Shown here piece by piece: positions 17,541 through 26,064 of a stretch of DNA of 64,000 nt (position 1 is its first letter; each line of letters opens with the position of its first letter). Under the pieces are notes generated by a model. It was not told the DNA's origin. It worked only from the letters and a program-made list of their open reading frames with translations, and did no database searches. The position numbers and the translations under genes were made by a program. This DNA is from Sporomusaceae bacterium (GTDB lineage: Bacteria; Bacillota; Negativicutes; Acidaminococcales; JAJUGR01): the NCBI GenBank assembly GCA_029265905.1, contig JAJUGR010000003.1, positions 62,001-126,000 on the forward strand. Direction: 5' to 3'.

Positions 17541-18494
17541 TTATTTATCAAACAGTTTCGACACGGACAGTTCGCTGTAAATCCGTACAATCGCTTCGCC
17601 CAAAATAGGCGCAACCGACAAGACCTTGATCTTTTCGTGCTGCTTTTCTTCCGGCAAAGGAATCGTATTGGTCACGATCAGTTCCGTGATTTCCGAGTTG
17701 GCAATCCGCTGTACCGCCGGATCGCTGAGCACCGGATGGGTGCAGCAGGCGTACACATCGGTCGCGCCGAATTTTTTCAGCGCTCGTGCCGCTTCCGTCA
17801 GGGAGCCGGCCGTGTCGACGATGTCGTCGATCATCACCGCGGTTTTCCCCTTCACGTCGCCAATCAGGTTCATGACTTCCGCCACGCCTGGTTCAGGGCG
17901 CCGTTTGTCAATGATCGCCAAACCGGCATTCAGGCGGTCCGCCAGATTGCGGGCGCGGGTAACGCCGCCCAGGTCAGGCGAAACGACAACCATGTCGCTA
18001 AGATTTTTCGTAAGAATATAATCAGCCAAAATTGGCGCCGCAGGCAGATGATCCACCGGGATATCAAAAAAACCCTGAATCTGCCCGGCATGAAGGTCCA
18101 TCGTCACGACGCGGGTAACGCCGGCGGTAACCAAGAGGTTGGCAACCAGCTTCGCCGAGATCGGTTCGCGGCCGCGCGTTTTTCTGTCCTGCCTTGCATA
18201 AGCATAGTAAGGAATTACCGCTGTGATATGCTTCGCGGAGGCGCGTTTGAAAGCGTCCACCATGATCAGGAGCTCCATCAGGTTTTCATTGACCGGCTGA
18301 GAAGTCGGCTGCAAAATGAAGACTTCTTTGCCGCGTACGCTTTCGTCAATCATCACCTGAATCTCACCGTTGTTGAAACGGTTTACGCCAGCTTCTCCGA
18401 CTTCGGCCCCCAGATAGGCAGCAATTTCCTCTGCCAGTGGACGGTTCGCATTGCCGGTAAAAATCCGCAGACGCTTATTGTCGTCTTCCAACAT
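17541..18494 (-). CDS. prs: Ribose-phosphate pyrophosphokinase
   Basis: This enzyme makes PRPP from ribose 5-phosphate and ATP for nucleotide, histidine and tryptophan synthesis. The 317-residue protein has the family N-terminus ([16 protein letters not shown]), the ATP loop [18 protein letters not shown] and the PRPP-binding motif [15 protein letters not shown] 18494 is preferred over a TTG two codons earlier. A promoter lies 56-84 bp upstream, so it can be expressed independently of glmU. Confidence 0.97.
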   Translation of the reverse strand: MLEDDNKRLRIFTGNANRPLAEEIAAYLGAEVGEAGVNRFNNGEIQVMIDESVRGKEVFILQPTSQPVNENLMELLIMVDAFKRASAKHITAVIPYYAYARQDRKTRGREPISAKLVANLLVTAGVTRVVTMDLHAGQIQGFFDIPVDHLPAAPILADYILTKNLSDMVVVSPDLGGVTRARNLADRLNAGLAIIDKRRPEPGVAEVMNLIGDVKGKTAVMIDDIVDTAGSLTEAARALKKFGATDVYACCTHPVLSDPAVQRIANSEITELIVTNTIPLPEEKQHEKIKVLSVAPILGEAIVRIYSELSVSKLFDK

Positions 18495-18549
18495 GACCAA
18501 TCATACCCCCACTTGTTCTCTTTCTGACAGAAACGTCAGCCCACACTTG

Positions 18550-18578
18550 AGTATACCTTTGCCGCGCTCATCTGACAA
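18550..18578 (-). promoter_or_regulatory. prs promoter
   Basis: Minus-strand TTGTCA (18573-18578), a 17-bp spacer and TATACT (18550-18555), placed between glmU and prs. Confidence 0.75.
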
Positions 18579-18612
18579 CCCCAAACACAGCAAAAATGTT
18601 GCAATTGTAATT

Positions 18613-19977
18613 TTAAGAGCGTTTTTTTACCCAGCCTTCCAGGTTGCTTTGCTTGGCGCGCGCCACGCCCAGCGCCCCTGCCGGCACATTTTTGGTAATC
18701 GTGGAACCGGCGGCGATATAAGCGCCTTTCTCGACCGTCACCGGCGCAACCAAATTGGCGTTGCAGCCGACGAACGCGCCGTCTTCAATTGTCGTGCGGT
18801 GCTTTTTCTTGCCGTCGTAATTGACGGTGATCGTGCCGCAGCCCATGTTGACGCCGGCGCCCATGTCGGTGTCGCCGATGTAGGACAAGTGCGGCAGTTT
18901 GCTGCCTTCGCCGATCACGGAGTTTTTGACTTCAACAAAATTGCCCACTTTCACCTTGTCCGCCAGCACCGTATTGGGGCGCAGATGGGCAAACGGCCCG
19001 ACCGTCACGCCGTCGCCGATTTCGCAGTCATGCGCGTAGGAAAAATGAACTTCCGTGCCTTCGCCGACCTGCACATTCGTCAGGCGCGTATTCGGCCCGA
19101 TGCGGCAGTCCTTGCCGATCACCGTTTTGCCGCCCAGCCAGGTGAAGGGATACAAGATGGTGTCGCGCTCGATCACAACCGTGGGCTCAACGAACGTCGA
19201 GGCGGGATCGACCACCGTCACGCCGTTTTCCATCAGCGCAACCAGCACGCGCCGCTTCAAGATCGCTTCCGCCTCGGCGAGCTGGCCGCGGGAGTTGATC
19301 CCCATCATCTCTTCCGTATCTTCGACAACAACCGCCCGGACCGACTGGCCGCGCGCCACCAGGTCGCCCAAAACATCCGTCAGGTAGTATTCACCCTGCG
19401 CGTTGTTGGAGCCGACGCCGGCCAGCACTTCAAACACCAGCGGCGCTTCAAAGCAGTAAATGCCGGTGTTGACCTCCCGCACCGCGCGCTCCGCGTCGGT
19501 CGCATCCTTTTGCTCGACGATGCGGCAGACGCCGCCAAAATCATCGCGAATAATCCGGCCGTAACCGGTCGGGTCGTCCAAAATCGCCGTCAGCACCGTC
19601 GCCTGGGCGCCGGAGGCCTGATGCTCCTGGTAAAACTGCCGCAGCGTCTCGGCCCTGAGCAAGGGCGTGTCGCCGCACAAGACCATGATCGTGCCGGAAA
19701 AGTTCGCGAGCGCCGCCTGCGAGACGAGCAGCGCATGCCCGGTACCGAGCTGTTCTTCCTGTACCACTGTTTCCGCGCGCCCCTCAACCGCCGCGGCGAC
19801 CCGCTCGCCGCCAAAGCCGATCACAACGAGCCGGCGCGATGCGCCTGCCTCCTCCGCCGCCGTCAGCACATGATCGACCATCGCCCGGCCGGCTACCTCA
19901 TGCAGCACCTTGGGCCGATCCGATTTCATCCGTGTTCCTTTGCCTGCGGCCAAAATAACAGCCGTAAAATGATTCAT
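18613..19977 (-). CDS. glmU: Bifunctional N-acetylglucosamine-1-phosphate uridyltransferase / glucosamine-1-phosphate acetyltransferase
   Basis: GlmU makes UDP-GlcNAc, the precursor of peptidoglycan and lipopolysaccharide. The 454-residue protein has the N-terminal pyrophosphorylase domain (LAAGKGTRMKSDRPKVLHEV) and a C-terminal left-handed beta-helix with hexapeptide repeats (residues ~250-450). The usual acetyltransferase residues appear in KVGNFVEVKNS and HLSYIGD. It has GGGAGG upstream of ATG 19977 and lies 28 bp after ilvA. Confidence 0.97.
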   Translation of the reverse strand: MNHFTAVILAAGKGTRMKSDRPKVLHEVAGRAMVDHVLTAAEEAGASRRLVVIGFGGERVAAAVEGRAETVVQEEQLGTGHALLVSQAALANFSGTIMVLCGDTPLLRAETLRQFYQEHQASGAQATVLTAILDDPTGYGRIIRDDFGGVCRIVEQKDATDAERAVREVNTGIYCFEAPLVFEVLAGVGSNNAQGEYYLTDVLGDLVARGQSVRAVVVEDTEEMMGINSRGQLAEAEAILKRRVLVALMENGVTVVDPASTFVEPTVVIERDTILYPFTWLGGKTVIGKDCRIGPNTRLTNVQVGEGTEVHFSYAHDCEIGDGVTVGPFAHLRPNTVLADKVKVGNFVEVKNSVIGEGSKLPHLSYIGDTDMGAGVNMGCGTITVNYDGKKKHRTTIEDGAFVGCNANLVAPVTVEKGAYIAAGSTITKNVPAGALGVARAKQSNLEGWVKKRS

Positions 19978-20005
19978 GCCAGCAACCTCCCGCTACAACT
20001 CACTA

Positions 20006-21214
20006 TTAATACCGGTCGACAGGGTAGCCCTGCTCCCGCAACGTTTTCAGCACCATGTCGGAATGGGCTGTATCCCGCGTTTCCAGGGAAATTTCCACCG
20101 ATGCCTGCCCGATGGGCACGTCGCGCGCCGCCCGGTCGTGGTAGACATGCGCGATATTGGCTTTGACCAAAGCGATGATACTCGCCAATTTCTGCAGTTC
20201 GCCCGGACGGTCCGGCACCCGCGTCACCAGCTTGACGCGGCGGCCCGCTTTGACAAGGCCGTGCTCGATAATGCGCGAAATAAAGTTGACGTCCATATTG
20301 CCGCCCGACAAGACGGCCGCCACCTTGCCCTTGAGCGCCAACCGGCCTTGGACGAGCGCTGCCAGGCTGACTGCGCCAGCACCTTCCACCACCATTTTCG
20401 ACCGCTCCAACAGCAGCAGGATCGTCGCAGCAATTTCTTCTTCATCGACGACCACAACATCATCGACGAACTCTTCAATTACTTTGAAAGTTTGCTCGCC
20501 CGGCAGCCGGACGGCAATGCCGTCAGCCATCGTTATCGCTTCCGGCGTCTCGACGCGGGCATGGGCGTGCTTCGACAGATACATGGCGGGCGCTCCGCTC
20601 GCCTGCACGCCGATCACCCGCACATGCGGCGCCGTCTGCTTGATCGCCGCCGCCATGCCGGCGATCAGACCACCGCCGCCAACCGGGACGACCACCGCCG
20701 CAACATCCGGCAAAGCGGCCAAAATTTCCAGGCCAATCGTCCCTTGCCCGGCCATGACCGCCGGATCGTCAAAGGCGTGGACAAAGGTTGCCCCCGTCTC
20801 TCGCTGCAGTTCGCACGCCTTAGCGAAAGCCTCGTCATAAACACCGCCGGCCAGCACTACCTCGGCGCCGTAGCCGCGCGTCGCCTGCACCTTGGCCAGC
20901 GGCGCCACTTCCGGCATGACGATCGTCGAGCGGATGCCCGCTTTTGTGGCGGCAAAGGCCACCCCCTGCGCATGATTGCCCGCCGAAGCGGCAATGACGC
21001 CCCGCTGCCGCTCCGTCTCCGAAAGCACGCCGATCTTGTTGTAGGCGCCGCGGATTTTAAACGAGCCGGTCTTTTGCAGATTCTCCATCTTCATGTAGAC
21101 ATCGCAGCCAGCCATGCGGCTGAACGTCGTGTTGTAATCGAGGGGCGTGACATGCACGACGCCCTTGAGACGGTTCGCCGCCTCCTGGATCATTTTCAAC
21201 GGCAAAGTCGCCAT
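20006..21214 (-). CDS. ilvA: Threonine ammonia-lyase with C-terminal ACT domain
   Basis: This PLP enzyme deaminates threonine to 2-oxobutyrate. Its 402 residues comprise the fold-type II catalytic domain (Lys53 in GSFKIRGAY, SAGNHAQGVA, phosphate loop GGGGLI) and one C-terminal ACT-like domain (~330-402). The single ACT domain resembles the clostridial TdcB/IlvA forms. Both biosynthetic (isoleucine) and catabolic roles are possible. The setting between purR and glmU suggests housekeeping expression. Confidence 0.93.
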   Translation of the reverse strand: MATLPLKMIQEAANRLKGVVHVTPLDYNTTFSRMAGCDVYMKMENLQKTGSFKIRGAYNKIGVLSETERQRGVIAASAGNHAQGVAFAATKAGIRSTIVMPEVAPLAKVQATRGYGAEVVLAGGVYDEAFAKACELQRETGATFVHAFDDPAVMAGQGTIGLEILAALPDVAAVVVPVGGGGLIAGMAAAIKQTAPHVRVIGVQASGAPAMYLSKHAHARVETPEAITMADGIAVRLPGEQTFKVIEEFVDDVVVVDEEEIAATILLLLERSKMVVEGAGAVSLAALVQGRLALKGKVAAVLSGGNMDVNFISRIIEHGLVKAGRRVKLVTRVPDRPGELQKLASIIALVKANIAHVYHDRAARDVPIGQASVEISLETRDTAHSDMVLKTLREQGYPVDRY

Positions 21215-21227
21215 TCTGTCAGCCTCC

Positions 21228-22046
21228 TTATTCGTTCCGGACCAGCGGATGAATCCGCGTCAGGCGTTTTTGCTCATCCACCGCCTCCAGCACCAGCAGC
21301 GCCAGATAGTCCTCCAGCATTTTCCCCGCCGGCTCGCTGGTCGTGATCAGCACGCCAGTGCCAACCACCTTTGCGCCCACCTCCGAAGCCAGATCGCACA
21401 AGCCTTTGGCCGAGCCGCCGGCTTTCATGAAATCATCAATAATCAGGACGCGCGCGCCGGCCGGCAGCGCGCGGCGCGGCAGAGACATCGTCTCGATCCG
21501 CTTGGCCGAGCCCGTGACGTAGTTGATGCTCACCGACGAACCTTCCGTCACGCGGCTGCCGCGTCTGGCCGTCACCAGCGGGACATCGAAGGCGCGCGCC
21601 GTCATCAGCGCCAGCGGAATGCCTTTTGTTTCCACCGTCAGAATATAATCAGGCCGGCTATCCGCAAACCGTTGCCGGAAAATCTCGCCCAAGCGCGAAA
21701 CAACATGCGGCGTAAACAGCAGGTCGGACATATACAAAAAACCGCCGGGAATGACGCGTTCCGGCTCCATCAAGCGCTCCGACAGCGTCAGCAAAAACGC
21801 GCCGTCGTCCTCCGCACTGCGGGCGGGCAGAAAACGAACGCCGCCGGCCGCCCCCGCCACCGTTTCGACATCGCCCAGGCCAAACAGATTTATCCCGTTT
21901 TTGATGGCCTGCACGTCCTCGCTCAGGGTCGATTTGGCCACATCAAATTTTTCACAAAACCGGCTGAACGAAAACAAGTGCGTTGGCCTGGAAACCAGCT
22001 CCAGCGCCAAAGCCACCACGCGCTCCAACCGCTTCGCTTTCGTCAT
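21228..22046 (-). CDS. purR: Pur operon repressor
   Basis: The Bacillus-type PurR has an N-terminal winged helix (LVSRPTHLFSFSRFCEKF... SEDVQAI) and a C-terminal phosphoribosyltransferase-like domain with the PRPP-binding motif VLIIDDFMKAGGSAKG. PRPP is the inducer. It is about 272 residues, starting at ATG 22046, seven bases after GGAGGGG. Its position next to ispE and glmU is conserved in Firmicutes; here yabJ and spoVG are absent from between purR and glmU and ilvA takes their place. Confidence 0.93.
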   Translation of the reverse strand: MTKAKRLERVVALALELVSRPTHLFSFSRFCEKFDVAKSTLSEDVQAIKNGINLFGLGDVETVAGAAGGVRFLPARSAEDDGAFLLTLSERLMEPERVIPGGFLYMSDLLFTPHVVSRLGEIFRQRFADSRPDYILTVETKGIPLALMTARAFDVPLVTARRGSRVTEGSSVSINYVTGSAKRIETMSLPRRALPAGARVLIIDDFMKAGGSAKGLCDLASEVGAKVVGTGVLITTSEPAGKMLEDYLALLVLEAVDEQKRLTRIHPLVRNE

Positions 22047-22136
22047 GAACAACCCCTCCACTATACCGAATGTTCTGGGCAGAAATTACAATTAACGTTC
22101 AGATTCGCCTTCCGCAAAAAAAATCCTGCCAGGCCA

Positions 22137-22159
22137 GAAAAAAACCGGCCTCAGCCGGT
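22137..22159 (-). terminator. Intrinsic terminator at the nucleotidyltransferase stop codon
   Basis: ACCGGC and GCCGGT (22144-22149 and 22154-22159) form a hairpin followed on the minus strand by seven T. The stop codon of the gene lies in the loop. Confidence 0.82.
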
Positions 22160-22936
22160 ATAAGGCGAATCTGACGTGCGTAGGCGGCGGGCTGCCTGAC
22201 GGACTAATTCAAGATCGCTCGGTTTATCCACATCCAGCCCGATTTCCGCGTAACGCGAAATCAGCACGCGGCCGTTCAACTGAAGCAAGTTGGATACGCA
22301 TTTTTCCAAGTCAGCCAACTCCAGGCGCCCCAGCAACAGCCCGAAAACAAACCGCCAGCCCAACAACCGGCACAAGGCGAGCGGCGCCTTACGCCGGGCG
22401 ATAATCTGTTCCGCCGCCGCCCGGCAGCGTTTGACAACCGAAGGGCGGACCAAAAACAGGTTCCCGCCGGTAAACGTGCCCTGCTTCAACCGCACGTACG
22501 TCCGTTTGACACCCGCAAACTGGCTTTCACAAGTCTCCTTCGTCACAATCGGATAGCAAAATTCCGCCTGCAGCGGCGCCGCCTGTTGCAGGAAATCAGA
22601 CACGGCTGCCGGCGTAATCAGCGGAATATCCGCCGTAGCGACCAGCGTCAGCCGATCATCCTCAATCATCGCCAGGCCTTTTTGGGCCGTGGCGAAGATT
22701 GAGTCGCCGCCTTCGACCACAGTTACCGTTGGTCCGAAGGAACAAACGCTCAATGCCTCTTTGGGGCCAACGACAAAAATCCGGCCTACCTCCGGACAAC
22801 GGGCTAAGGCCGAGGTCACATACGTGACCATCGGCCGGCCGTCAATATCAACCAGCGCCTCCAGTGCCGAACTGCAGCGAGTTGAATCGGCAAATTTGGG
22901 ATTATCTCCCCCCGCCAAAATCACAACATCGAACAT
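22151..22936 (-). CDS. MobA-like NTP transferase domain protein
   Basis: This 261-residue protein has a nucleotidyltransferase GT-A fold: VVILAGGDNPKF at the N-terminus, VDIDGRPMVTYV and the TADIPLITP metal-binding strand. Such proteins transfer a nucleotide to a sugar phosphate, cofactor or lipid precursor. The usual GxGxRM loop after LAGG is altered (GGDNPKFADSTRC), so the substrate is hard to guess. The neighbourhood (GntR regulator, ispE) recalls IspD-like proteins, but the IspD signature is absent. Confidence 0.75.
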   Translation of the reverse strand: MFDVVILAGGDNPKFADSTRCSSALEALVDIDGRPMVTYVTSALARCPEVGRIFVVGPKEALSVCSFGPTVTVVEGGDSIFATAQKGLAMIEDDRLTLVATADIPLITPAAVSDFLQQAAPLQAEFCYPIVTKETCESQFAGVKRTYVRLKQGTFTGGNLFLVRPSVVKRCRAAAEQIIARRKAPLALCRLLGWRFVFGLLLGRLELADLEKCVSNLLQLNGRVLISRYAEIGLDVDKPSDLELVRQAARRLRTSDSPYTG

Positions 22937-22954
22937 CAGGCTCGTCCTTCCGTC

Positions 22955-23650
22955 TTAGCGCTCGTTAGATTCAGCTATCTCGGCAATTTCCCGGAGCAAA
23001 GTCTGTTCGGCGTTTTCCAAGTGCTCTCTAGCCAAACGCTGCGCTCCCTCCACGTCGCGGGCCGCGATCGCTTCCACCAGGCATTTGTGCTCCTCCAGCA
23101 TTTGCGTCAAGCGCCCGGGGTAGTTCATCGACGTCGCGCGCAACCGCGTGATCTGCTCGCGCAAATTACTGACGATCCCCACCAACCGTTCGTTGCGGCT
23201 AGCCTTATACAAAACGTCATGAAAGCGCGTGTCGGCCTCGACAATCTTGTCCATGTCGCCTTCTTCCGCATATTCGGCGATTTCCACCATCATCCGTTCC
23301 ATTTCTTCCAGCTCTTCGTCGCTGATGCGCTCGGCGGCCAGGCCGGCTGCCAATACGTCAAGCGCCGTCCGAATCTCAAACACGTCATTAATGTCCTTGA
23401 TCGAAATGTCCGCGACATACGTGCCCCGCCGGGGGATCATAACGACGAACCCTTCCATCTCCAGTTTGCGAATCGCTTCGCGAACCGGTGTCCGGCTAAC
23501 GCCAAGTTCTTCGGCCAGCTGAATTTCCATCAGCCGCTCGCCGGGTTTCAATACCCCGCTGATAATCGCTTCGCGGAGCGTTTCACATACAACTTCGCGT
23601 AAAGGCTTGTAGCTGTCAAGCTTTACGGGCAACAGTCGGCGTTTCATCAT
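22955..23650 (-). CDS. GntR/FadR-family transcriptional regulator
   Basis: This 231-residue regulator has an N-terminal winged helix (VVCETLREAIISGVLKPGERL, LAEELGVSRTPVREAI) and a C-terminal FCD helical ligand-binding domain with the metal-type residues of ADTRFHDVLY and EHKCLVEAI. ATG 23650 overlaps the ispE stop by 4 bp, so it is produced with ispE. Its target is unknown; adjacency to the nucleotidyltransferase is suggestive only. Confidence 0.9.
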   Translation of the reverse strand: MMKRRLLPVKLDSYKPLREVVCETLREAIISGVLKPGERLMEIQLAEELGVSRTPVREAIRKLEMEGFVVMIPRRGTYVADISIKDINDVFEIRTALDVLAAGLAAERISDEELEEMERMMVEIAEYAEEGDMDKIVEADTRFHDVLYKASRNERLVGIVSNLREQITRLRATSMNYPGRLTQMLEEHKCLVEAIAARDVEGAQRLAREHLENAEQTLLREIAEIAESNER

Positions 23651-24537
23651 TCATTCCACCTTTTTGTCTCAGTTATATAGGTAGCGGCGCCAGTTTCCTT
23701 TCGGACGGCTTGCGCCAGCGCGGCCGCCTGTTTTTCCTCTCGCACCAGGGCGAAAACAGTCGGTCCGCTGCCGGACATAAGCGCCACGCAGGCCCCCTGC
23801 GCCAGCATCGCCTTTTTGATCTGCTCCACCACGGGATAAGCCGGCATGGTAACCGACTCCAGCACGTTGCCCATGGTTTGCATCACCCCGTTCCAATCTT
23901 GCGCCGCGATGGCCGCCAGCATCCGCCGGATGTCGGGGCGCTGCTGCACGCGCTCGGCGCGGTAGGCGCCGTATACCCAGGCGGTCGACACTTCAAACCC
24001 GGGGTTGGCGAGCACCACCGGGCAAGCGGGCAAGTCCGCCAGCGGCGTGATCAGCTCGCCGCGCCCCTCCGCTAAAGCGGTTCCGCCAGTTACGCAAAAC
24101 GGCACGTCGGAACCGATCGTCGCCGCAATCTCCTGCAGGTCCGCCACCGACAAATTCGTCTTCAGCAAGCGGTTGAGCCCCCGCAGCACGGCGGCGGCAT
24201 CGGTACTGCCGCCCGCCAGGCCGGCGCCCAGCGGAATGTGCTTTTCTATTTCAATTGAAACGGATGCTTTTCGCCCGGTCGCGCGCTCAAACGCAAGGGC
24301 CGCCCGCCAGGCCAGGTTGTCAGGGCCGTTGGGCAAATCGGTCCGGTCGGTTTGGACGCTCAGCCGCTCAGCCGGACTAATCCGCACAATGTCAGCCAAG
24401 CCGACGGACTGCATGACCATGCAAACTTCATGGTAACCGTCCGCTCTTTTCTTCAGCACATCAAGCGCCAAGTTAATCTTGGCGCTTGCCGTCTCTATAA
24501 TCGATACAGGCAAAAGGCTAGAATCCACGGAGCGCAA
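23647..24537 (-). CDS. ispE: 4-diphosphocytidyl-2-C-methyl-D-erythritol kinase
   Basis: IspE phosphorylates CDP-methylerythritol in the non-mevalonate isoprenoid pathway. The GHMP kinase signatures are clear: SAKINLALDV, PLGAGLAGGSTDAA near residue 95 and MSGSGPTVFAL. The start is uncertain. TTG 24537 and GTG 24528 both lie inside the 3' end of cheW, whose codons provide an AGGAGG, and translation could also begin at the TTG nine codons in. The gene therefore overlaps cheW by up to 20 bp. Confidence 0.94.
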   Translation of the reverse strand: MRSVDSSLLPVSIIETASAKINLALDVLKKRADGYHEVCMVMQSVGLADIVRISPAERLSVQTDRTDLPNGPDNLAWRAALAFERATGRKASVSIEIEKHIPLGAGLAGGSTDAAAVLRGLNRLLKTNLSVADLQEIAATIGSDVPFCVTGGTALAEGRGELITPLADLPACPVVLANPGFEVSTAWVYGAYRAERVQQRPDIRRMLAAIAAQDWNGVMQTMGNVLESVTMPAYPVVEQIKKAMLAQGACVALMSGSGPTVFALVREEKQAAALAQAVRKETGAATYITETKRWNE

Positions 24538-24997
24538 TCGCCTCCTGGTCAGTCAAAACTTTATCGATATCAAGCAAAATCAACAAGCGGTTATCAAGCT
24601 TGCCTACGCCATGTATGTACTTGGCATCGAGCATAAAGCTTGGCGGCGCCGGCTCAACCTGGGCGCTCGACAAACGCACCACTTCGTTGACGGCGTCAAC
24701 AACAACCCCGACCGTTTGTCCGTCCACATCGACAATAATGATGCGCGTCCCATCAGAGTGTTCCGACACCGGCAGTTGAAAGCGCTTGCGCAGATCAATG
24801 ACCGGAATAATTTTCCCCCGCAAATTAATAATGCCTTCAACAAAAGAAGGTGTTTGGGGCAAGGTAGTGATCGGCACCATCCGGTTAATTTCCTGCACCT
24901 TGGTAATGGGAAGGCCGTATTCCTCCTTGGCCAAGGTAAACACAACCATCTGCAACTCTTCTTCTTTTTGCGCTGTCATTTCCGCCACTTTGCCCAT
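24518..24997 (-). CDS. CheW-like chemotaxis coupling protein
   Basis: This is a single CheW domain of up to 159 residues. CheW proteins bridge chemoreceptors and CheA at the membrane array. Recognisable parts are QMVVFTLAKEEYGLPITKVQEI, GIINLRGKIIPVIDLRKRF and VGVVVDAVNEVVRL. AGGAGG is adjacent to ATG 24997, so the GTG 9 bp or ATG 18 bp downstream may be the true start. It is isolated here from cheA and other che genes and shares a transcript with ispE. The window also encodes a chemoreceptor at 39220. Confidence 0.9.
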   Translation of the reverse strand: MGKVAEMTAQKEEELQMVVFTLAKEEYGLPITKVQEINRMVPITTLPQTPSFVEGIINLRGKIIPVIDLRKRFQLPVSEHSDGTRIIIVDVDGQTVGVVVDAVNEVVRLSSAQVEPAPPSFMLDAKYIHGVGKLDNRLLILLDIDKVLTDQEAIALRGF

Positions 24998-25017
24998 ACC
25001 TCCTGTTCTTTTCCTTT

Positions 25018-25046
25018 ATTGTAGCGTGCCCGCCCCGCTCCTGCAA
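25018..25046 (-). promoter_or_regulatory. cheW-ispE operon promoter
   Basis: Minus-strand TTGCAG (25041-25046), a 17-bp spacer and TACAAT (25018-25023), directly upstream of the cheW ribosome site. Confidence 0.72.
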
Positions 25047-25125
25047 GAAAAAACAATGCACATTGTACGCAATCGCGGCAAAAATTGTTCGCCAAGAACA
25101 TTTCCCCCGCATTCTCATTTTAGAG

Positions 25126-25131
25126 TATAAT
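25126..25131 (+). promoter_or_regulatory. -10 element of the yitT promoter
   Basis: A perfect TATAAT lies 37 bp before the yitT start. No convincing -35 is seen at the normal distance. Confidence 0.4.
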
Positions 25132-25167
25132 GGTAGCAAAGCCAGCAATGTCTACAGGAGGCGAACT

Positions 25168-26037
25168 ATGCACCCAGAAGTTAAGCGCTACGTATCCGTC
25201 GCAATCGGCTGCCTGATTGCCGCCGCCGCCGTCAACCTCTTCTTCGTCCCACACCACCTGCTCAGCGGCGGCGTGAGCGGCCTCGCCATGATTTTTTATT
25301 TCTTGTTCGACTGGCCGATCGGCCTTGTCGGCGCGCTCATGAATATCCCACTGTTTTTTGCCGCGCACCGTCTGATGGACCGCAGCTACGTGCTCAACGC
25401 TTTGTTCGGCCTGTCCGTCTTTTCCGTAGCGATTGACGCCACGCATTTTTTATCAGAGCTGAATGTCATGGATGACGTATTGCTGTCCGCCATTTACGGC
25501 GGCGTCATTTCCGGCGCCGGGGCCGGCATCATGTACCGCGTCAACGGCAGTTCCGGCGGCCTGGACATCGTCGGCAGCATCATGCGCAAATACTACGGGC
25601 TCAACATGGGCGCGGTCAGCTTTATGATCAACTGCTTCTTGATGCTGGCCGGCGCGGCCATGTTCGGCCTGAAGCCGGCCATGTACACCCTGCTCAGCAT
25701 GTATGTCACCTCGCGCGTCGCCGACGCCGTCACCGCCGGGTTCAACCGCAAGAAAAGCATCCTCGTCATCTCCGAACAATACGAAGCGATTGCCGCCGAC
25801 ATCATCGACGAGGTCGGGCGCGGCGCCACTTTTTTATACGGCGAGGGCGCCTATACCCATCAGGAAAAGCGGGTTCTCTACGTCGTCATCACCCTCACCC
25901 AAATCGGGCGCGTCAAAGCGATCGTCGAGCGCCACGACCCCCACGCGTTCATGATCGTACAGGATGCGAACGAGGTGCTCGGGAAGGGCTTCAACCTGCC
26001 TTTATATCCGGCAGACGACCGGCAAGCAAAAAGTTGA
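25168..26037 (+). CDS. YitT-family membrane protein
   Basis: This protein of 289 residues has about five membrane segments (DUF161 repeats, with the GGVSGLAMI and NGSSGGLDIVGSI glycine-rich motifs) and a C-terminal cytoplasmic DUF2179 domain that begins KKSILVISEQYEAIA. The start is ATG 25168, six bases after AGGAGG. The family is common in Firmicutes; its transport or sensing role is not settled. It is a monocistronic plus-strand gene inserted between rsmA and cheW. Confidence 0.9.
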   Translation: MHPEVKRYVSVAIGCLIAAAAVNLFFVPHHLLSGGVSGLAMIFYFLFDWPIGLVGALMNIPLFFAAHRLMDRSYVLNALFGLSVFSVAIDATHFLSELNVMDDVLLSAIYGGVISGAGAGIMYRVNGSSGGLDIVGSIMRKYYGLNMGAVSFMINCFLMLAGAAMFGLKPAMYTLLSMYVTSRVADAVTAGFNRKKSILVISEQYEAIAADIIDEVGRGATFLYGEGAYTHQEKRVLYVVITLTQIGRVKAIVERHDPHAFMIVQDANEVLGKGFNLPLYPADDRQAKS

Positions 26038-26062
26038 CGGAGCCTTTGCGCTCCGTCAACTT
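26031..26062. terminator. Bidirectional terminator between yitT and rsmA
   Basis: A 12-bp stem (arms 26031-26042 and 26051-26062, including TTGACGGAG and CTCCGTCAA) is flanked by A-runs and T-runs, and serves the two convergent genes. The yitT stop codon lies in the left arm. Confidence 0.88.
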
Positions 26063-26064
26063 TT

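Noticed and set aside
18451..20166. A 571-codon open frame on the plus strand across prs/glmU
   Set aside because: It runs antisense to glmU, has no ribosome site or family motif and is rich in Arg/His/Gln as expected of a shadow frame in GC-rich DNA.
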